Source: an uncultured Capnocytophaga sp.
GTDB taxonomy: Bacteria > Bacteroidota > Bacteroidia > Flavobacteriales > Flavobacteriaceae
Assembly: GCF_937936315.1 (NCBI RefSeq)
Contig: NZ_CALGWU010000002.1
Coordinates: 17,395 to 81,394 of the forward strand
DNA: 64,000 nucleotides
Direction of reading: 5' to 3'
This document shows positions 15,293 through 23,952 of this stretch, piece by piece. Under the pieces are notes generated by a model that was given only the letters and a program-made list of their open reading frames with translations, ran no database searches and was not told the origin of the DNA. The translations under genes and the position numbers were made by a program. Positions within the stretch are counted from its first letter, which is position 1; each line of letters starts with the position of its first letter.

Positions 15293-17161
15293 ATGAAAAA
15301 AATGCTTTTAGCCCTTTGTGGCTTCGCTTTTGCGCTGAATGTAAGTGCGCAAGACAATCCTTGGCAACAACAAGCTGATTACCAAATGGACGTGACAATG
15401 GACGTGAAAACCTTTCAGTACAAAGGCACTCAAAAACTCACGTATACGAACAATTCCCCCGATACCCTCCGCGTGGTATTCTACCACCTCTACTACAATG
15501 CTTTCCAACCTAATAGCGAGATGGACAGCAACTTGCAAGCTCTCCCCGACCCCGATAGACGTATGGCTAACAACGTAGGCACTAAACAAAAACCTGTCTA
15601 CGAGAGTAGAATTGCCAAACTATCACCTTCGGAAATAGGCTCTTTGCGCATTACAGCTATGTCTCAAGATGGACAAAAAGCAACTTTCACTCACGAGAGT
15701 ACTATCTTGAAAGTTACCCTCCCCTCCCCTATCCTCCCTCATAGCAAAACAGTACTGGATATGACTTTTGAAGGTCAGTTGCCCGTAATGATACGCCGTG
15801 CAGGGCGCAACAACCCCGATGGGGTAGCTCTTTCAATGTCGCAATGGTACCCTAAAATGGTGGCTTACGATCACCAAGGTTGGCACACCACCGAGTACTT
15901 AGGACGTGAGTTCTATGGCGTTTGGGGCAATTTTGATGTGAAAATCACCCTCGACAAAACCTATATGGTAGCAGGTTCAGGTATACTCCAAAACGCTAAC
16001 GAAATAGGTTTTGGCTATGAAGATGCAGGGGTAAAAGTTCCTGCGCTACCTAAAAAAGCTAAAACCAGAACTTGGCACTTTGTTGCCGAACGCGTACACG
16101 ATTTCACTTGGGCTGCCGACCCTCAGTATGTACACGACAAACACCAACTTGCCGATGGTAAAACTATGCACTTCTTCTACAAAAAATATCCTGAAACTTG
16201 GAAACGCATTCAGCCTGATATGCTAAAAGTATTTGATTATTTCAACAAGCTCATCGGTGCTTACCCTTGGCCTCAATACTCTTTTATCCAAGGTGGTGAC
16301 GGCGGTATGGAATACGCAATGTGTACCCTTATGGTAGGTGGTGAAAAATATGAAAAATTAGTAGGCACAGCCACTCACGAATTGGCTCACGCTTGGTTTC
16401 AACACCTTTTAGCTACTGATGAAGCTGCTTATCCGTGGATGGACGAGGGCTTTACTTCGTATATACAAACCCTTGCCGAACAACAAGTTTTAGGACTTAT
16501 CCCTCAAAACGAATACCCTTTTGAAGATGCTTATGAGGGCTACTTCAATTTGGTGAAATCGAGATTGCAAGAGCCTACTATCACTCATTCCGATCGTTAT
16601 GCGACCAACTACGCCTATAGCATTGCCGCTTATTACAAAGGTCAGTTGTTTCTCACCCAGTTAGATTACCTAATGGGCAATGAGGCGCTACTAAAAACTC
16701 TCAAACGTTATTACCGCGAATTTGCTTTCAAGAACCCTACTCCTAACGATTTTATTCGCATTGCCGAAAAAGTATCAGGTTTGCAATTGCAGTGGTTCCT
16801 CAACGAGTTTATGCAAACTGACCACGTAGCTGATTACGCTATCGAAAAGGTGACTGCCAAAGGTAATAAAACGACCGTTACCCTCAAGCGTTTGGGCAGA
16901 TTACCCCTCTCTATTGACCTTTTTGTAACTGATAAAGCTGGTAAAACTCAATACTTATATGTGCCTTCTCGAATGACTTACGGCGAAAAACCTAATACTT
17001 ATCCTGTTTACTCTCGCCTTGTGCTCCCTGCTTGGGGTTGGGGTAACCTCACTTACACTTTTGAGCTTGATATGCCACTGAGTGATATCCAAAGCATAGT
17101 GCTAGACCCTAACAACAGAAGTGTGGATATCAATAGAGAAAACAACGTGTTTAAACAATAG
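15293..17161 (+). CDS. Secreted M1-family metallopeptidase
   Basis: 622 residues with a Sec signal peptide (cut after VSAQ, near residue 19). The N-terminal beta domain is of the aminopeptidase N type. The zinc site is complete: HELAH at 362-366 and Glu385 in DEGF, i.e. HExxH-18-E. GGMEYA near 340 stands for the GxMEN substrate loop. The protein probably removes N-terminal residues of peptides in the periplasm or outside. It is monocistronic from a clear promoter. Confidence 0.92.
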   Translation: MKKMLLALCGFAFALNVSAQDNPWQQQADYQMDVTMDVKTFQYKGTQKLTYTNNSPDTLRVVFYHLYYNAFQPNSEMDSNLQALPDPDRRMANNVGTKQKPVYESRIAKLSPSEIGSLRITAMSQDGQKATFTHESTILKVTLPSPILPHSKTVLDMTFEGQLPVMIRRAGRNNPDGVALSMSQWYPKMVAYDHQGWHTTEYLGREFYGVWGNFDVKITLDKTYMVAGSGILQNANEIGFGYEDAGVKVPALPKKAKTRTWHFVAERVHDFTWAADPQYVHDKHQLADGKTMHFFYKKYPETWKRIQPDMLKVFDYFNKLIGAYPWPQYSFIQGGDGGMEYAMCTLMVGGEKYEKLVGTATHELAHAWFQHLLATDEAAYPWMDEGFTSYIQTLAEQQVLGLIPQNEYPFEDAYEGYFNLVKSRLQEPTITHSDRYATNYAYSIAAYYKGQLFLTQLDYLMGNEALLKTLKRYYREFAFKNPTPNDFIRIAEKVSGLQLQWFLNEFMQTDHVADYAIEKVTAKGNKTTVTLKRLGRLPLSIDLFVTDKAGKTQYLYVPSRMTYGEKPNTYPVYSRLVLPAWGWGNLTYTFELDMPLSDIQSIVLDPNNRSVDINRENNVFKQ

Positions 17162-17223
17162 GTTTTAAATAATAATCAAGGGTTGAAGGTGGTGTAAAGG
17201 AAAGCAAAACCATTTTTCAACCT

Positions 17224-17427
17224 TTGATTTTTTTTACTAAACCTTCGATTTTCAAGAAGTATATAGTTTTCAAGGATATCATCAAGCAGATTAAGAAAAT
17301 CAGCCATAAAGCAAAGATGATGAAAGGAGAGCAATTGCTCAAACCCGATTTTTGGATTTCCGACAAGGCAAAAGAACAAGTAGGGAAGAACTATTACTTA
17401 CAACAAACGGGATTGGTGTTTGTTTAA
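17224..17427 (+). CDS. Small lysine-rich open frame of doubtful status
   Basis: 67 residues (MIFFTKPSIFKKYIVFKDII..., ending YYLQQTGLVFV). No family recognised and no promoter seen. It lies in a 490-base stretch that also holds a decayed kptA piece, so it may itself be the remnant of a longer gene. Confidence 0.3.
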   Translation: MIFFTKPSIFKKYIVFKDIIKQIKKISHKAKMMKGEQLLKPDFWISDKAKEQVGKNYYLQQTGLVFV

Positions 17428-17498
17428 AGAAATAATAGGAGCTAGTGTAAACACATCTTATATGTTAAAATATAGTTAAGAAAGCGTGCAAAAAGCGC

Positions 17499-17591
17499 GC
17501 AAAGTATGAAGTAGAATATTCCTTCTACCTCTCTGTCAATAGAGTATGGATCATAGATAAAATACTACCGAAGTTTTTGGAGTTAGTTATT
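17499..17591 (+). pseudogene. Decayed 3' fragment of a kptA copy
   Basis: This frame reads FYLSVNRVWIIDKILPKF then LELVI, against FYLSANGVWLTDEVPPKF then LELII at the end of the intact kptA at 18105-18656. The fragment has no start and no upstream catalytic part. It indicates a partial duplication, or replacement of an older copy, about 1 kb upstream of the intact gene. Confidence 0.7.
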
Positions 17592-17650
17592 GTGTCTTTA
17601 CAAGGTTATAGGCTCGTAAAAATATTTGAAATAGATCAAAAACAATCAAT

Positions 17651-18112
17651 ATGACAAAATTCTTACTAAAATGTGCAACTATTTTGTTCCCCGTATGGAT
17701 AATAGGCTGCAATCATCAAAACAATAGTCAGCATACAGAAGTTTCTTCTGTGGAAGCATCTATAGATTCATTGCAAATGCTGAAAGATACTATTATGTTA
17801 GACTCTTCAACAGAGGGAGAGGAAATTCGTTTGTATATAAATAAAATCACGACTGATACTATTATAGAGAGTGAAATTTTAGGCGAAATGGGTAAAGAAA
17901 CTTATCGTTTTATTTTTAACAAGCAGCTAAAAAATGCAGAACACATCTTGTATTCTTATAATGTACCTTTTTATCTTGCTGAAGAGAATTTAGAAACTCA
18001 CATCGATAAGAAAGAAACGCTACATTCTTCTAAAGAAATAGATGCAACCTTAAATAACCAATTTATATTTTACCGCAATATTTTACTCGCTACCCCTCAC
18101 AAAAATGATTGA
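17651..18112 (+). CDS. Putative lipoprotein
   Basis: 153 residues. Signal peptide of the lipoprotein type ending WIIGC, with Cys20 as the lipid site, then a polar, acidic domain without a recognised fold. It overlaps the start of kptA by 8 bases, so the two are translationally coupled, although the link in function is obscure. Confidence 0.65.
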   Translation: MTKFLLKCATILFPVWIIGCNHQNNSQHTEVSSVEASIDSLQMLKDTIMLDSSTEGEEIRLYINKITTDTIIESEILGEMGKETYRFIFNKQLKNAEHILYSYNVPFYLAEENLETHIDKKETLHSSKEIDATLNNQFIFYRNILLATPHKND

Positions 18113-18656
18113 AAAACATAAAAAAGAGAGCAAGTTTCTCAGTTTGGTACTGCGACACCACCCTGAGGCGATTGGTATTAGCCTCGACACACACGGTTGG
18201 GCTGAGGTGAATGTGCTCATTAAGAATATGAAGCGTAAATTCCCAGTGTTCAGCCTTAAAATATTGGAAGAAATCGTCGCTACCGATAGCAAACAGCGAT
18301 ATGCTTTTAGCGAGGATAACACAAAAATACGCGCCAATCAAGGGCATTCGCTTGCCGTAACATTAGAATTACAGCCCCAAACACCTCCTGAATATTTGTA
18401 TCACGGCACTGCCAGCAGATTTGTAGAGAGCATTCTCAAAAGTGGACTCCAAAAGCAAACCCGCCAACACGTACACCTCAGCATTGATATAGCAACCGCA
18501 ACCAAAGTAGGTGCACGACACGGCAAACCCGTCATTTTTAAAGTAAATACAAAGGCAATGCATAAGGCAGGGTATGTTTTTTATCTCTCTGCCAATGGGG
18601 TTTGGCTTACAGATGAAGTACCACCGAAGTTTTTAGAACTAATCATTAACGGATGA
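18105..18656 (+). CDS. kptA: RNA 2'-phosphotransferase KptA/Tpt1
   Basis: 183 residues. Transfers a 2'-phosphate from RNA to NAD+. The family motifs are all present: LSLVLRHHPE at 12-21, IRANQGHS at 75-82, YHGT at 99-102 and HVHLS at 122-126. In bacteria without tRNA splicing its role is unclear (RNA repair or ADP-ribosylation has been proposed). It is squeezed between a lipoprotein gene and a small gene with overlapping ends. Confidence 0.92.
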   Translation: MIEKHKKESKFLSLVLRHHPEAIGISLDTHGWAEVNVLIKNMKRKFPVFSLKILEEIVATDSKQRYAFSEDNTKIRANQGHSLAVTLELQPQTPPEYLYHGTASRFVESILKSGLQKQTRQHVHLSIDIATATKVGARHGKPVIFKVNTKAMHKAGYVFYLSANGVWLTDEVPPKFLELIING

Positions 18657-18904
18657 AATTATTTAAAGAAAAAACTTGGCAGTTTGAAACCTCAGGAGTA
18701 GAAGGCGAGGTAAAACTCTTTGGCGTAAATATCTTTGACTATCAGTGGCAAGAAACGGGAGAATATGTAAAAGTAACAGACCCTCTCTATCACGCCGAAA
18801 GGTCTTTTTGCCTTTATAAAGTAGTGATAAATGGCGAGACACACAGCTTTGTAGCAGGAGAGTTTAGCAATATGATATGGGGATTTTATTTATTGAAATA
18901 TTAA
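18653..18904 (+). CDS. Small hypothetical protein coupled to kptA
   Basis: 83 residues, beta-rich, aromatic (FGVNIFDYQW, MIWGFYLLKY). No family recognised. The start overlaps the kptA stop by four bases (ATGA), so translation is coupled. A possible hairpin (AGTCCTTAG / CTAAGGACT, 18916-18954) follows. Confidence 0.55.
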   Translation: MKLFKEKTWQFETSGVEGEVKLFGVNIFDYQWQETGEYVKVTDPLYHAERSFCLYKVVINGETHSFVAGEFSNMIWGFYLLKY

Positions 18905-18915
18905 AAATAGCTATT

Positions 18916-18954
18916 AGTCCTTAGCCATTAGTGATTACCTAACAACTAAGGACT
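18916..18954. terminator. Weak hairpin between converging genes
   Basis: AGTCCTTAG and CTAAGGACT form a 9-bp stem with a 21-base loop and no T run on the plus side. It may mark the end of the kptA transcript. Confidence 0.35.
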
Positions 18955-18958
18955 CAAG

Positions 18959-19438
18959 TTAGCTTTCCCAAGCAATAGAACTAAAGCTGCCGTCTAAGTT
19001 AAAACGAACAGCAAGAATCTCGTCACTTTGGTCAGGGTCTATCATATAATCGACAATAATTTCTTCCTTTGAAAGACAATACCAAAGCCCTACATTATTA
19101 ATTTTCATAGCTGCCACAAAATCATCAATAGAGATAGGTACCTCTAACTCTAATTCGTCTATATGAAAATCCATATACTCGCTATCTTGTTCTAAATAGC
19201 TTTTGAGTGCTTTGCGCGCTTGTTGGTCTCTTTCTGGAAAATGCTTGATAAATTGCTCAAACAAATCTAATCTTTCCTTACTGATTTCCTCTTTTTTAGC
19301 CAACCAAAGACTAAACTCAACAGGATCGTTTAATTCTTGAAAAGTTACTTTTTGTTCCCATAGCACATCTGGGTCAAAATCTTCTTGTATAATGCTGGTA
19401 TCAAGAGTACCAAAATAAGGGTGTATAATAGATGCCAT
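18959..19438 (-). CDS. DUF2004-like protein
   Basis: 159 residues. The opening (MASIIHPYFGTLD) and the spacing of later acidic and Trp residues resemble DUF2004 proteins, several of which occur in immunity-gene clusters of polymorphic toxin systems. Cytoplasmic, no membrane segment. It is divergent from the SUKH gene at 19500, with -7 boxes that touch. Confidence 0.55.
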   Translation of the reverse strand: MASIIHPYFGTLDTSIIQEDFDPDVLWEQKVTFQELNDPVEFSLWLAKKEEISKERLDLFEQFIKHFPERDQQARKALKSYLEQDSEYMDFHIDELELEVPISIDDFVAAMKINNVGLWYCLSKEEIIVDYMIDPDQSDEILAVRFNLDGSFSSIAWES

Positions 19439-19454
19439 AATGATATTTTTTATT

Positions 19455-19470
19455 TACCTTTGCAAAGATA
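19455..19470. promoter_or_regulatory. Two abutting face-to-face -7 boxes
   Basis: TACCTTTG (19455-19462, plus) is directly followed by the reverse complement of TATCTTTG (19463-19470, minus). The two promoters point into each other, so only one can be occupied at a time. Confidence 0.6.
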
Positions 19471-19499
19471 AAACAAAAAAATGAAATACAATTAAGAAT

Positions 19500-20213
19500 A
19501 TGACTGAAGTAGTAGAAAAATATATCAAAAAACTATACAATCTCACGCCCAAGGACAGCAAAGGCTTCTCGGAAGCACAGTTGTTAAAAGCTGAAAAACG
19601 CTTACACATCACCTTGCCTGAGGAGTTCCGAGCGTATTACCTACAATTAGGGGCAACCAAAAGTGTAAACCAATCCTATAACTCTTTGGCTACACCTCAG
19701 CAATTGTATTTTGCAGGGGATTACTTATGCTTTTGTGAAGAAAACCAAGGAGTGGTAATGTGGGCAATTCGCAAAGAAGATTTAAACAACTCTAATCCAC
19801 CCGTTTGGGGTAATTACGGCTCCGAAACCGACCCCAATTGGATACAAGAAACCCAAAACCTATCCGACTTTTGGCTCTACCTCGCCATTTACAATGGTGT
19901 GATGGGAGGTTTGCCCTACAATGCCAATGCAATGGGCGGTTTGGATATGGAAAACTTTGAAGTACCCAAGCAAGCTGTTGCCCATATAGAAAAACAATAT
20001 ACTGAGCTTACCTCCCTCAGCTGGAAAGGGCAACGCACCTTTACCGATGCCAATTTTCAAATAGTCATTACCCTTGCCATACATCGAGACACAAACCGAG
20101 CCACTGCTATTTTTATAGGCAGCGCTCAAAAAGAGTTATTTGATACTCTTTTAAATGCTATCGAAAACTTTGGCTTGGAATGGGATTACACTTCCTACGA
20201 CGATGAGTCGTAG
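19500..20213 (+). CDS. SMI1/KNR4 (SUKH) family protein
   Basis: 237 residues. The SUKH core is visible: EAQLLKAEKRLHITLPEEFR near 25-44, then YYLQLGA and later VWGNYGSETDPNWIQET near 100-116. SUKH proteins are best known as immunity proteins against secreted or contact-delivered toxins. The C-terminal ~60 residues form an extra domain. The stop codon lies within a GTCGTAGCACGACA repeat box. Confidence 0.8.
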   Translation: MTEVVEKYIKKLYNLTPKDSKGFSEAQLLKAEKRLHITLPEEFRAYYLQLGATKSVNQSYNSLATPQQLYFAGDYLCFCEENQGVVMWAIRKEDLNNSNPPVWGNYGSETDPNWIQETQNLSDFWLYLAIYNGVMGGLPYNANAMGGLDMENFEVPKQAVAHIEKQYTELTSLSWKGQRTFTDANFQIVITLAIHRDTNRATAIFIGSAQKELFDTLLNAIENFGLEWDYTSYDDES

Positions 20214-20220
20214 CACGACA
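20207..20220 (+). repeat. Lone GTCGTAGCACGACA box
   Basis: Same 14-base box as the copies at 57-61 kb. It supplies the TAG stop (20211-20213) of the SUKH gene. No hairpin terminator follows here. Confidence 0.65.
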
Positions 20221-20260
20221 GGCAATTAGAAATTTTGGTAAAGTTAAAATTATATAGCTA

Positions 20261-20287
20261 CTAAATTAACTAAATTAACTAAATTAA
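20261..20287 (+). repeat. Three tandem copies of CTAAATTAA
   Basis: A 9-base unit repeated three times directly before the start codon at 20292. It may tune spacing or translation of the following gene. Confidence 0.6.
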
Positions 20288-20291
20288 CAAT

Positions 20292-20954
20292 ATGACCGAA
20301 GCAGTAGCAAAACACATCAAAAAGCTCCATCAGTTGGAGAAAAAAGGCAATTTGGAGGTAGAACACCTCCTAAAAATTCTCAAAACGCCTAATAAGGAAT
20401 ATATTACTCCCTTGCAGGAAATGGTAGCGCAATACCATTGGCAACCACTGAACGATGAGCTTATTGTGCCTTTCGCCTCGTGGGTAGATGCCCTTTGCAT
20501 TTATTTAGAAGAAGGTACGCAGGGTCTTGTAAAAGTTCTTAATGAGCGTAAAGACTTTTTCAGCATCGTCTTTGGAGTGCTAGAAGAGTTGCCCGTTGAG
20601 GAAGCGCTTCCTTCTTTTTTGGAAATTGCCCAAAATTTCTCTGACAAAATCACTGATGAGCAGGAGGCTTTTGTGAAAAAATATGTCTATTCACTTTGTT
20701 GTATTTCACACCAACTCAAAGGCGAGAAGGCAAGCCAAGACCTTCACGAGGCTTTTGTACCTGTCTTAAAGAAAATCATAGGCTTTGCTCAAACAAAAAA
20801 GAACGAAGTGCTAATGTGTAGTGCTACTGTATGCTTTCAAGCGTTTGGCGACAAGAGCGATATACCCTACCTCAAAGCTCTCTCCTTTACAGAAGCCTAT
20901 TACAAAAACACAGGAAAAACTATTGCCAAAAGAATAGAGAAGAAATATGCTTAG
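20292..20954 (+). CDS. Helical hypothetical protein of the immunity cluster
   Basis: 220 residues, all-helical and HEAT-like in appearance, no catalytic motif. Its N-terminus (MTEAVAKHIKKLHQL) repeats that of the SUKH protein just upstream (MTEVVEKYIKKLYNL), after which the proteins differ. This suggests exchange of the body behind a shared start. It overlaps the next gene by 8 bases. Confidence 0.6.
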   Translation: MTEAVAKHIKKLHQLEKKGNLEVEHLLKILKTPNKEYITPLQEMVAQYHWQPLNDELIVPFASWVDALCIYLEEGTQGLVKVLNERKDFFSIVFGVLEELPVEEALPSFLEIAQNFSDKITDEQEAFVKKYVYSLCCISHQLKGEKASQDLHEAFVPVLKKIIGFAQTKKNEVLMCSATVCFQAFGDKSDIPYLKALSFTEAYYKNTGKTIAKRIEKKYA

Positions 20955-21537
20955 TTTTACAAAAGACGATATAGAAACCCTACACCAAGCGGGCATTACC
21001 GCTGAGTTACACCCTCCTCAACCCCAGCTAATGAGCCTTGATGAGATACTGCAAAACAAGTTTGCCCTCCTGAACGACTATCCACAAATGCAGTTTTACT
21101 TCATTCGTTTTCCCGATGAGCTTGTCTCTATGCAACTAGAAGGGGAACACTTCCAGTGTTTTGGAAAATGTTGTTATGGTTATTTTGCATTGAATGCTAA
21201 GGGGAATGTATGCTTACTCTCTACCAATAACGATTATACCAACGCCCCAGTGGTATGGGTGAATCATTCGCTGGACGAGTTTATCAAAAGTTATAGTTGG
21301 TTGTTATCAGGGGTATTTCAGCTTAAAGGTACCGATACTTCTACCCAAGAAAAACTTTTTGCAGCACTGGATAAAGTTGCTCAGCAAGTAACCAAGGCTA
21401 TCCACGAACTTCATCCTGAATTATTAGAGGAAGGAAGTCTTTGGGAGCAATTTATTTATATGATAGAAGATGGTTGGTTCAATACCGCTTACCACGAAAT
21501 ATTTTATATCAGAGAAGGAAGAAGAAGCTATAATTAG
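20947..21537 (+). CDS. Putative SUKH-like immunity protein
   Basis: 196 residues. The central part (GYFALNAKGNVCLLSTNNDY near 77-96, then VVWVNHSLDEFIKSY) follows the strand-turn-helix end of SUKH-type domains. The N-terminal part lacks the usual first helix motif, so the call is tentative. Translationally coupled to the preceding helical gene. Confidence 0.55.
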   Translation: MLSFTKDDIETLHQAGITAELHPPQPQLMSLDEILQNKFALLNDYPQMQFYFIRFPDELVSMQLEGEHFQCFGKCCYGYFALNAKGNVCLLSTNNDYTNAPVVWVNHSLDEFIKSYSWLLSGVFQLKGTDTSTQEKLFAALDKVAQQVTKAIHELHPELLEEGSLWEQFIYMIEDGWFNTAYHEIFYIREGRRSYN

Positions 21538-21557
21538 ATAGTTTGCTAATTAAATTT

Positions 21558-22013
21558 TTATAGCCAACGGCGTACTTTTAGGCAATAGTTTTCGTATTCT
21601 TTGCCAAATTTCAGTCTGAGAGCGCGCTCTTCTGGAATGATTTGAAAACACGTCATATAGACCATAAATAGAGGTATCCCTATCCAAGTTAAAAGATAAG
21701 AGAGCCATATCGCCCAAGCGAGCAAACAGCAAGCCAAGCCTACGTACATAGGGTTGCGACTCAGTTGGTATACCCCTTTTGAAACAAAATGAGTAGCCTG
21801 CGATGGCTCAAGAGGATTGATAGTAGTGCGGACTTTGTGAAAACTCCAAAGACTAGCTAATCCAACTCCTATACCTATCCCTGCAACAACCATAGCCACT
21901 ACAGGCAAGTGAGGCAATGCGCCAAAAGGCAATAAACGAGCAAGTACCCACATTATCAAAGCACAGATAAACCATACTGCAGCAGGTGGGATTTTAAGTT
22001 CTAAATTCTTCAT
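21558..22013 (-). CDS. Isoprenylcysteine-methyltransferase-like membrane protein
   Basis: 151 residues, four to five membrane helices. The C-terminal SRNPMYVGLACCLLAWA and PEERALRLKFGKEYENY match the SAM-binding end of the ICMT/PEMT-type family. In bacteria such proteins methylate small molecules or lipids; the substrate here is unknown. Confidence 0.85.
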   Translation of the reverse strand: MKNLELKIPPAAVWFICALIMWVLARLLPFGALPHLPVVAMVVAGIGIGVGLASLWSFHKVRTTINPLEPSQATHFVSKGVYQLSRNPMYVGLACCLLAWAIWLSYLLTWIGIPLFMVYMTCFQIIPEERALRLKFGKEYENYCLKVRRWL

Positions 22014-22042
22014 TTATAAATCTCCTATACTGATTTTCATTG

Positions 22043-22050
22043 CAAAAATA
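22043..22050 (-). promoter_or_regulatory. -7 box for the ICMT-like gene
   Basis: The minus strand reads TATTTTTG, 30 bases before the start codon at 22013. Confidence 0.5.
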
Positions 22051-22072
22051 GTAATAATTTACAAATTATTAG

Positions 22073-22080
22073 TACCTTTG
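22073..22080 (+). promoter_or_regulatory. -7 box for the gene at 22099
   Basis: TACCTTTG, 19 bases before the ATG at 22099. No strong -33 box was found. Confidence 0.55.
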
Positions 22081-22098
22081 TAGCATAAATCAAATTAA

Positions 22099-22623
22099 AT
22101 GAACACCCTACGAAAAGAACTACGCCCCGATTTTGCAACAGCAGAAAAGCTGTACCCACTTATACTAAAACGCTTACAAGACTACGAAGCCTTTTGGGAT
22201 GCCCAAAGTGAAGATACTCCCGAGGAAGTATTTGATAAAGAATACAAGGCAATGGAGCAATACCTCAGTAAACTCACGGGCAAAGACCTTTCCGATACTT
22301 GGCTATGGGAATGGTGGGAAGGCAATGGTATTGAGGTTTTTGCCTTTGATTTGGCTATGCCCGACCCTGTAAAGCATAACAACCTTACTCGTGAAGATAT
22401 CGCTGCTTTTGTACGTATCATCATAGACAATGAATTTGAGTGCGAAAACGACTTTCAGGAGGAGTTTATGCCTTATATGTTTTACAGCGATGGCTACTTC
22501 TTTCAGTTTTTAGAACTCAACTGTCCGCATTTCGACCCTACTGTGTTCAATACCACTAAGGATAAAGAGGGTAAGTATCACGAGCCTACTGTGGAGGAGG
22601 TAATGAAGAAAATATGGAGGTAG
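22099..22623 (+). CDS. Hypothetical acidic protein of the immunity cluster
   Basis: 174 residues, acidic, with many Trp and Phe (WLWEWWEGNGIEVFAFDLA near 69-87). No family recognised. Cytoplasmic. Genes around it are mostly immunity-like, which suggests but does not show a similar role. Confidence 0.6.
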   Translation: MNTLRKELRPDFATAEKLYPLILKRLQDYEAFWDAQSEDTPEEVFDKEYKAMEQYLSKLTGKDLSDTWLWEWWEGNGIEVFAFDLAMPDPVKHNNLTREDIAAFVRIIIDNEFECENDFQEEFMPYMFYSDGYFFQFLELNCPHFDPTVFNTTKDKEGKYHEPTVEEVMKKIWR

Positions 22624-22684
22624 GTGTCAGGTATCAGGTGTTAGGAAATAGAATTGACAATTAATCTTAAAAAAATCTATACAA

Positions 22685-23470
22685 ATGGAACTAAATCGTA
22701 TCAAAGGAAAAATCGCTTTTATCTCGGGCGCCAGCAGTGGGATAGGTAAAGCTGTAGCCGAAAAATTAGCGCAAATGGGCGTAAACCTCATTCTTTGTGC
22801 GCGCCGTGCTGAGGTGTTGGCTGAATTGAAAAACCAACTTGAAAAAGAACACGCTATAGAGGTCATTACCTTAGCTTTCGATGTGAGAAACTATCAAGAG
22901 GTGGCGAAAAATATCCAGTCCTTACCCGAAAAATGGCGACAAATAGATATCCTCATTAACAATGCGGGTTTGGCAATAGGATTGCAACCCCTTCACACTT
23001 ACGCTATGGAAGATATAGACCAGATGATTGACACTAATATCAAAGGATTTACCTATATCGCCAACAGTGTGATTCCGCTAATGATTGGCACAGGCAAGGT
23101 GGGAACGATAGTGAATGTCGGCTCGGTAGCGGGAGAAATAGCCTACCCCAATGGCAGTATTTATTGCGCGACCAAGTTTGCCGTAAGAGCCCTCAGCGAT
23201 GCGATGCGCATAGAGCTAATGGACAAAAATATAAAGGTAACCAACGTAAAACCAGGGTTGGTTGAGACCAATTTCAGCAAGGTGCGTTTCAAAGGCGACC
23301 AGCAGAAAGCAGATAATGTATACAAAGGCATCACGCCCCTATATGCCGAAGATATTGCCGACACTATCGCCTATATCGTCAATCTGCCTGATAAAATCCA
23401 AATTACTGATATTACCGTCACCCCACTCCACCAATCGGATGCTATTCACGTACACAAATTAACAGATTAG
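22685..23470 (+). CDS. Short-chain dehydrogenase/reductase (YdfG-like)
   Basis: 261 residues, classical SDR. Cofactor motif GASSGIG at 15-21, NNAG at 92-95, Ser147 and the active pair Tyr160 / Lys164 (YCATK). CARR after the second strand favours NADPH. Closest in pattern to YdfG-type 3-hydroxy acid / malonic semialdehyde reductases. It is a metabolic gene inside a run of immunity-like genes. Confidence 0.88.
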   Translation: MELNRIKGKIAFISGASSGIGKAVAEKLAQMGVNLILCARRAEVLAELKNQLEKEHAIEVITLAFDVRNYQEVAKNIQSLPEKWRQIDILINNAGLAIGLQPLHTYAMEDIDQMIDTNIKGFTYIANSVIPLMIGTGKVGTIVNVGSVAGEIAYPNGSIYCATKFAVRALSDAMRIELMDKNIKVTNVKPGLVETNFSKVRFKGDQQKADNVYKGITPLYAEDIADTIAYIVNLPDKIQITDITVTPLHQSDAIHVHKLTD

Positions 23471-23508
23471 TCAATTTGCTAATTTGCCAATTTGCTAATT
23501 ATTCTCTT

Positions 23509-23886
23509 ATGTTAAAAACCTTAGACTTTGATAATGAATTAATAAATCTTATTGAAAAGGAAATGGACTCAATGCGAAAGAAATTCAAAAATAAAATTGA
23601 AAAGATTCCTTTTTGGCAGTTAGAAAGTATTTTTCCTAAAAACAAAAAATATTCTTCGCAAGAGGAATATATTAATGATATATTAGCTAACTATGAAAAA
23701 GAAGACTTTATATATCAAATTCTTGACAAGGACATATCTATTCTAAAGAACAATGAAAAACGAGATTTGAATATTTTTTCTATTTGTCCTAGAGCTTTAG
23801 AAGGAAAAGGTTTTTCAGAAAATCAAATTGAAGAGTTTTATAATTTTGTTGATAAGGCAAGATTATTGATGAATTTTAAAGGTTAA
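23509..23886 (+). CDS. AT-rich hypothetical protein
   Basis: 125 residues from the ATG at 23509. The frame extends 11 codons further up through a tandem AATTTGC spacer, which looks non-coding. Composition is much more AT- and Lys-rich than its neighbours, a hint of recent arrival. Helical, no recognised domain. Confidence 0.55.
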   Translation: MLKTLDFDNELINLIEKEMDSMRKKFKNKIEKIPFWQLESIFPKNKKYSSQEEYINDILANYEKEDFIYQILDKDISILKNNEKRDLNIFSICPRALEGKGFSENQIEEFYNFVDKARLLMNFKG

Positions 23887-23952
23887 AAAGTAACATATAT
23901 AATTTAAAACCTTAGAAAATAAGAAGAATAAAAGTATAAAGCTTAAGAAACA

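Noticed and set aside
20292..20954. Call as a second SUKH protein because of its N-terminus
   Set aside because: After the first 15 residues no SUKH pattern is present.
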